In this document: in pieces, positions 61,317-64,000 of the stretch | How the letters are laid out: every line of letters begins with the position of its first letter | Position numbering within the stretch: position 1 is the stretch's first letter | Assembly (NCBI RefSeq): GCF_042654365.1 | Contig: NZ_JBHSGG010000014.1 | Coordinates: 98,140 to 162,139 of the forward strand | Source: Coralloluteibacterium thermophilum | GTDB lineage: Bacteria; Pseudomonadota; Gammaproteobacteria; Xanthomonadales; Xanthomonadaceae | Length of the DNA: 64,000 nucleotides | Direction of reading: 5' to 3' | Position numbers and translations under genes: made by a program | The notes under the pieces: generated by a model | The model's database searches: none | Told to the model about the DNA's origin: nothing | Seen by the model: only the letters and a program-made list of their open reading frames with translations

Positions 61317-62573
61317 CTATTCATCAGAGCCCGGATGCGTGGTTAGGTTGAGGGCCTCTCTCATCCACTGGGAGTGCCGAGTAAGGGTAATTGCTGCGTT
61401 CTGCTCGAACCCTAGGTGCGAGAGCAGCTCAAGGCTCGACAACGCCATGAGGAAATCACCGTACCTGAGCAATAACCATCCCTTCGCTGCTTTCTCGCGG
61501 AGGTCGCTCGCGGCGTGCGCATGGTAGTGGCGGCTGTCCTTGATATGCTGCAGCACTTGGTCATCTGGTGGCTGGTCGAAAGCGCCCTTCCAGCGTTGAA
61601 CCATCTCCCTCAGTCGATACAGTAAATCACGCTTTTCCCTCCTGTAGCGCATCTTGTGCAGCTCTTCAAGCGCGGCGACATTCCATACGAAGTGCAAGAC
61701 GCGGTCCTCTCGAGCTCTGTCAAATGCATGAAAATAGTGCTCGAATGGTGCTGGATTCGCGTCGATCAAGCGAACCCAGCGGCCAATCAGTTCCTCGGTC
61801 TGCACATCGATTTCATGGGCGTGTACTAGGAAGTTAATCGGATTTGGTTCATTTCGGTTCCGCTGTGTTGTTGCGTTATGAATTAGGACTCGAGATTTAT
61901 GCCCGGCCGCAAGGTCGTCATGGTGGATTTCGACGTTTTCGTAGCTCAAATGGCTCTGGGTGACAAATTCAAAGAACTTCTGGAGCGACCATATTAATGT
62001 CCAGCATCGACCTAGCAGGAGCTTGGATCTCGATCGGAGTTCATAGTGCATCCTCCTCTCAACTGAGTAGACTTCAATGCCAGATGTGCCTGAAGATATT
62101 GTGGCCGCATAAGTTCGGGTCATCATTAAAACTGGGGTGAGCTGACCTTTGTAATGCTCAATGGGCTTGAAGCGCACCGCGACATCTAGGTCTTCGCGCA
62201 TTACGTGGAAGCAGTTATCATTCAGCCACCGCTCGCTTCCAGGGATGCGGAAGGTCAGTGTATCTGTCTCGATAATTTCCGTCGTGCAGCCGAGGGCGGT
62301 CAATGTCGAGTTAATGGTGTATTTTATTACTTCGCCATTGCTGTCTTTTATCCAGGAGTCATAGCAATTAAGTAGTGTGGCGCGGCGATGGGGTCCCTTG
62401 AGTTCAGCAAAAACTACCGAGTCTTCTAGATGACCCTGGGTCAGCGCATCATGTAAATGGACCGTGGCACCGTTCTTGTGCAGCACCATCATCCCGTATG
62501 CCGCGCTGTCTTCTCCCTTGTGGGGGAGCCAGAATTTTCCGATATAGGTGTTGTCTTGGTTTATCGCGGTCAT
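61317..62573 (-). CDS. ApeA-like HEPN-domain anti-phage protein
   Basis: 418 residues, markedly AT-richer than the rest of the window, indicating transfer. The N-terminus YIGKFWLPHKGEDSAAYGMM resembles the ApeA N-terminal domain (FWLP then Gly-x-Leu-type strand). The C-terminal region (about 290-400) resembles a HEPN domain: the R-x4-H ribonuclease motif is Arg348-His353 in KDSRHYHAHAASDLREKAAKG, followed by helices LLLRYGDFLMALSSLELLSHLGF. ApeA is a known single-gene HEPN defence system thought to act by abortive RNA cleavage. The start ATG is two bases after the stop of the upstream helicase remnant frame. An unrelated HEPN protein is the main alternative. Confidence 0.75.
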   Translation of the reverse strand: MTAINQDNTYIGKFWLPHKGEDSAAYGMMVLHKNGATVHLHDALTQGHLEDSVVFAELKGPHRRATLLNCYDSWIKDSNGEVIKYTINSTLTALGCTTEIIETDTLTFRIPGSERWLNDNCFHVMREDLDVAVRFKPIEHYKGQLTPVLMMTRTYAATISSGTSGIEVYSVERRMHYELRSRSKLLLGRCWTLIWSLQKFFEFVTQSHLSYENVEIHHDDLAAGHKSRVLIHNATTQRNRNEPNPINFLVHAHEIDVQTEELIGRWVRLIDANPAPFEHYFHAFDRAREDRVLHFVWNVAALEELHKMRYRREKRDLLYRLREMVQRWKGAFDQPPDDQVLQHIKDSRHYHAHAASDLREKAAKGWLLLRYGDFLMALSSLELLSHLGFEQNAAITLTRHSQWMREALNLTTHPGSDE

Positions 62574-62575
62574 CT

Positions 62576-62970
62576 CTAGCCGCCTTTGGCAGATGTGGCC
62601 AATGTCTTGATTTGTGTCGATGAGCTGTTGCTTCGAGGGGCGGGGTTGGCAATGTTCGCTTTAGGCCGAGATAAATAATTGAAGTGACCACACATGACAC
62701 CCCTTCCTCTCGGACCCATCAGCGTCTTGTAAGTATTCCGCACCACCCGATCCACGCGCTCGCGGGTAGCGTCGGGGTCCTGCTTCATCAGGGTCTTGTA
62801 GCCACGGATCGACCGGTCCATGCGCGAGCGTGATTCGGGAAACACCCTCGGCTTGCCGTCGATCCACCGCAGGTCCGGCCCGATGATCACGCCGACGTAG
62901 TCCAGCTCCAGCCCTTGGCAGGTGTGGATGCAGCCGACTTCCTCCACCGAATCTGGCGCCACGATCCACA
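62576..62970 (-). pseudogene. truncated helicase C-terminus (DUF2075-type)
   Basis: The readable part starts abruptly at WIVAPDSVEEVGCIHTCQGLELDYVGVIIGPDL and continues to DRVVRNTYKTLMG, a pattern seen at the C-terminus of DUF2075-type DNA/RNA helicases (the HTCQGLE and NTYKTLMTRG motifs). Walker A and all upstream motifs are missing. Near 62685 the family pattern continues in another frame (ERKGCHVW), so a frameshift is likely, and the tail ends in non-homologous residues. The break at 62970 faces the broken terC gene. Confidence 0.7.
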
Positions 62971-62974
62971 AAAA

Positions 62975-63502
62975 ATGAACCTGACCCGTCGTTCCCGGCT
63001 CCTGCTGCTGACCGGCATCAAGATGCTGCTGACGGCCGGCAAGGCGCCGGACCTTAAGACGAACCCCGTGCTGCGCTGGATCACCGGCCACGTGCTGATG
63101 ACGCGGAGATACGAGGGCGGCGCGCTTTCCGTGGTGCGCGACGGCCGGCGGTTGTACACCCCGTTGTTCGTAGTGATCGTCATGATCGGCATCACCGACG
63201 TGATCTTCGCTGTGGATTCGATCCCGGCGATCTTCGCCATCACCAGCGATCCCTTCATCGTACTCACGTCCAACGTGTTCGCGGAGCTGGGCCTGCGCGC
63301 GATGTTCTTCCTGCTGCAGGGCATGGCCGACCGCTTCCACCTGCTGCCCTACGGCCTGGCCCTGGTGCTGATGTTCATCGGCGGCAAGATGCTGCTGGTG
63401 GACGTCTACAAGGTGCCCATCACTGTCTCGCTGGGCGTGGAAGCCACGGTCGGCGCCGCCATCGCGCTAAGTTTGTTGCGGCCGGCGGTGGCGCAGCGAT
63501 GA
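62975..63502 (+). pseudogene. 5'-truncated TerC/Alx-family membrane protein
   Basis: The frame gives 175 residues. From LLLTGIKMLLTAGKAPDLKTNP it matches the second half of TerC/Alx integral membrane proteins, including TDVIFAVDSIPAIFAITSDPF and FLLQGMADRFHLLPYGLALVLMFIGGKMLLVDV. Full-length members are about 300 residues or more, and the N-terminal helices, with the first conserved GIDN-type motif, are missing. The first residues MNLTRRSR are not TerC-like and come from junction DNA. TerC proteins are linked to manganese export and tellurite resistance. It may still be translated, but function is doubtful. Confidence 0.75.
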
Positions 63503-64000
63503 GGGGCCAGAGCATCACACGACCCGGAGGCGGCCCGTGTTTCCGGCGCGATGCGACGACAATTGCTCGTACGGGTTTCGAGGTGCTGCCTATGTCTTGC
63601 CCTCGACGACGCACACGTGGTCGAGTCGTCTAGGATGCCACAGCGTGCCGCTCACACCGCGCAAAACCGCGCGCGTGAACTGCACGGCCGCGATTGCGTC
63701 GTATCAAGCGCCACTACACCAGCACCCGTTGATCGGTTGCGAGCCTCGGATCTACTGAGCCGTCTTGCCGCAAAAAGTCGAGTCTAAGTCATTGCTTAGA
63801 TTCTCTTCCGGCAGGCGCGACAACCATCTAGACCGTCTCTCTCACATGATCAGCTTTTGGCCAGAAGCGGGCGTTCGAGACAAGCAATCGTGCGCCGGAA
63901 TGCTTGCCCGCTCAGCCTCCAAGACGCTCTTTCTACCGCGTCGGCCCTGAAGAATCCGCCTCTCATCCCCGTGCGGGTACCGTTGGCTGCGATCCAGCCG
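63503..64000. other. terminal 498 bases without recognisable gene
   Basis: Only short frames (under 80 codons) with no recognisable protein character are present. GC is lower than in the housekeeping part. I see no tRNA, insertion sequence or repeat that I can support. Confidence 0.5.

Overview
The window is about 64 kb of a very GC-rich gammaproteobacterial chromosome, most likely a member of the Xanthomonadaceae/Lysobacteraceae (Lysobacter, Luteimonas or Xanthomonas relatives). The strongest evidence is the gene order greA-rpfE-recJ-x-prfB-lysS-rpfG-rpfC, convergent with rpfF and rpfB. This is the diffusible signal factor (DSF) quorum-sensing locus known from Xanthomonas. Most of the window is densely packed housekeeping DNA.

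Layout. 1-3669 (minus): an FMN-binding/SDR fusion cut by the window edge, three small unknown genes, asnS. 3825-8985: an IscA-type protein, rpsF-rpsR-rplI with its own promoter, leader hairpins and terminator, dnaB preceded by a DnaA box, alr, an OsmC-family gene. 9211-13483: a large secreted subtilase, then ssrA (tmRNA) and smpB. 13638-17811: ratA, rnfH, bamE, fur, a secreted unknown, recN. 17959-23815: hrcA-grpE-dnaK-dnaJ heat-shock cluster and dapB. 24185-29017: carA-carB-greA. 29032-42384: the rpf/DSF locus with recJ, prfB (programmed frameshift) and lysS embedded. 42440-50502: a lipoprotein, a DUF2461 protein, a lipase-like/ankyrin pair, sbcB, and the kynU-kmo operon. 50920-58620: folD, guaB, two tandem paralogous exported proteins and guaA. 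Two tandem-repeat arrays (about 231 bp and exactly 198 bp periods) lie in opposite orientations on either side of guaB and the two paralogs.

58621-64000 is the variable end. It holds a decayed partial copy of guaA, a TonB-dependent receptor with a His-rich N-terminus, an AT-richer gene encoding an ApeA-like HEPN anti-phage protein, a truncated helicase remnant, and a TerC-family gene missing its first half. The helicase remnant and the terC remnant are broken head-to-head at one point.

How the genes work together. RpfF makes DSF and RpfB is an acyl-CoA ligase linked to DSF turnover. RpfC is the hybrid sensor kinase and RpfG the response regulator. Here the RpfG HD-GYP domain has lost its HD metal-binding pair (Val-Ala instead) and other ligands, so the usual c-di-GMP phosphodiesterase output is probably absent or changed. 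This is the most surprising functional observation. The repeat arrays, the repeat-containing exported protein in the position where Xanthomonas carries rpfD, and the ApeA-bearing island are the other points of interest. All assignments rest on reading the sequence by eye; no database search was run.
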